From NCBI RefSeq assembly GCF_965198575.1, contig NZ_OZ240671.1:1178001-1242000 (forward strand): a stretch of 64,000 bases of DNA, read 5' to 3'. The translations under genes and the position numbers were made by a program. Under the pieces are notes generated by a model that had not been told where the DNA came from, did not search any database, and was given only the letters and a program-made list of their open reading frames with translations. The DNA comes from Lichenicola sp965198575. GTDB lineage: Bacteria > Pseudomonadota > Alphaproteobacteria > Acetobacterales > Acetobacteraceae. The stretch's first letter is position 1. The number at the start of each line of letters is the position of its first letter. Shown here piece by piece: positions 63,631 through 64,000 of this stretch.

Positions 63631-63716
63631 GATCCTGGCCCCCAGCCGCTACCGGGCGCCAGCAAACGGCCGGGCGGGATTCAGGTCAATGCCGTGCGGG
63701 CCACGGCGGCGGGCTT

Positions 63717-64000
63717 TCATCGGGTCACGTGCATGAAGCGGCCAGGCCGGAACGAGGCGAGCCAGGCGGCCGGGCCCGAGGCACCGGGAGCGAGGTCGCG
63801 CGACGCCAGCACGATCTCGACCCGACCCTGCAGGTTCCAGATCGGCAGCAGTCCGACGCCACCGGCCGCGACCGGCACCCGGCTATCGGCGGAGTCGTCG
63901 CGATTATCCCCCAGCACGAACAGATGGCCGACCGGAACCAGGATGTCTGGGGTGTCGTCGAGCGGATTGTGGGCGTCGCGCTTCAGGATCGCGTGCGGCT
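63717..64000 (-). CDS. lepB: Signal peptidase I, C-terminal part (5' truncated by window edge)
   Basis: The frame enters from the right edge and ends at 63717 with 94 codons. It has the box E motif F-V-L-G-D-N-R-D-D-S-A-D-S-R, diagnostic of type I signal peptidases. The catalytic Ser and Lys lie outside the window. The gene is upstream of frmA on the same strand. Confidence 0.92.
   Translation of the reverse strand, partial: PHAILKRDAHNPLDDTPDILVPVGHLFVLGDNRDDSADSRVPVAAGGVGLLPIWNLQGRVEIVLASRDLAPGASGPAAWLASFRPGRFMHVTR

Overview
This window is high-GC chromosomal DNA, densely coded on both strands, with the gene content of an alphaproteobacterium. The most likely home is the Acetobacteraceae or a close relative. 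Pointers are a GcrA cell-cycle regulator, an EipB-type (DUF1849) envelope protein, YcjX/YcjF stress proteins, a secreted Hint-domain repeat protein of a kind common in acetic acid bacteria, and sugar-alcohol and dihydroxyacetone enzymes. I see no rRNA, tRNA, CRISPR array, transposase, integrase or phage gene. Most genes are housekeeping, and the accessory interest lies in a few islands and in unusual repeats.

Layout. 0-3 kb: the end of hslO (Hsp33), a repeat-tailed unknown protein and a proline-rich lipoprotein. 3.5-12 kb: a DsbD/ScsB-type thiol reductase divergent from the helicase hrpB, then an HtrA protease and an OmpR-type two-component pair. 12-13.7 kb: small exported proteins and a SIMPL-domain protein. 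13.7-24.3 kb, all on the minus strand: a cell-shape block in transcription order mreB, mreC, mreD, mrdA, yqaE-like, ycjX, ycjF, FAD oxidoreductase, rodA, DUF3293. The mrdA and rodA genes are separated by four other genes and a 26-bp tandem array. 24.6-31.6 kb: two tandem glycine-zipper lipoproteins, purD divergent from xseA, a run of small envelope proteins, and gcrA. 31.7-38.9 kb: rnd, aspS, an eipB-like gene, an amino-acid permease and a fused dihydroxyacetone kinase. 39-41.7 kb: the Hint-domain protein and an AT-rich non-coding stretch. 41.7-48.3 kb: an esterase, a Mak-type fructokinase, a TusA-like protein, xseB-ispA-tlyA and rlmN. 48.4-52.6 kb: a membrane protein divergent from an HxlR regulator with a clear operator-like inverted repeat, then a polyol dehydrogenase and xylulokinase. 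52.7-57.7 kb: an uncharacterised cluster of an acyl-CoA-dehydrogenase-fold protein, a PIG-L deacetylase, a NodS-like methyltransferase, a soluble MCP-type sensor and a convergent GT2 glycosyltransferase. 57.9-64 kb: argG, tdk, trpS, yjbQ-like, a lipoprotein, the glutathione-dependent formaldehyde pair fghA/frmA, and the 3' end of lepB.

How the genes work together. MreBCD, PBP2 and RodA form the Rod elongation machinery. FrmA and FghA are consecutive formaldehyde-detoxification steps. The polyol dehydrogenase and XylB fit oxidation of a pentitol to a ketose followed by phosphorylation. XseA and XseB are the two subunits of exonuclease VII from distant loci. The best candidate for an undescribed system is the 52.9-57.7 kb cluster. 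Its glycosyltransferase, deacetylase and small methyltransferase parallel the logic of Nod-factor synthesis (NodC, NodB, NodS), with an acyl-CoA-dehydrogenase-fold protein that lacks the usual catalytic glutamate signature. That functional reading is inference. A second theme is the recurrence of in-frame 15- or 18-bp tandem repeats at the ends of unrelated genes.
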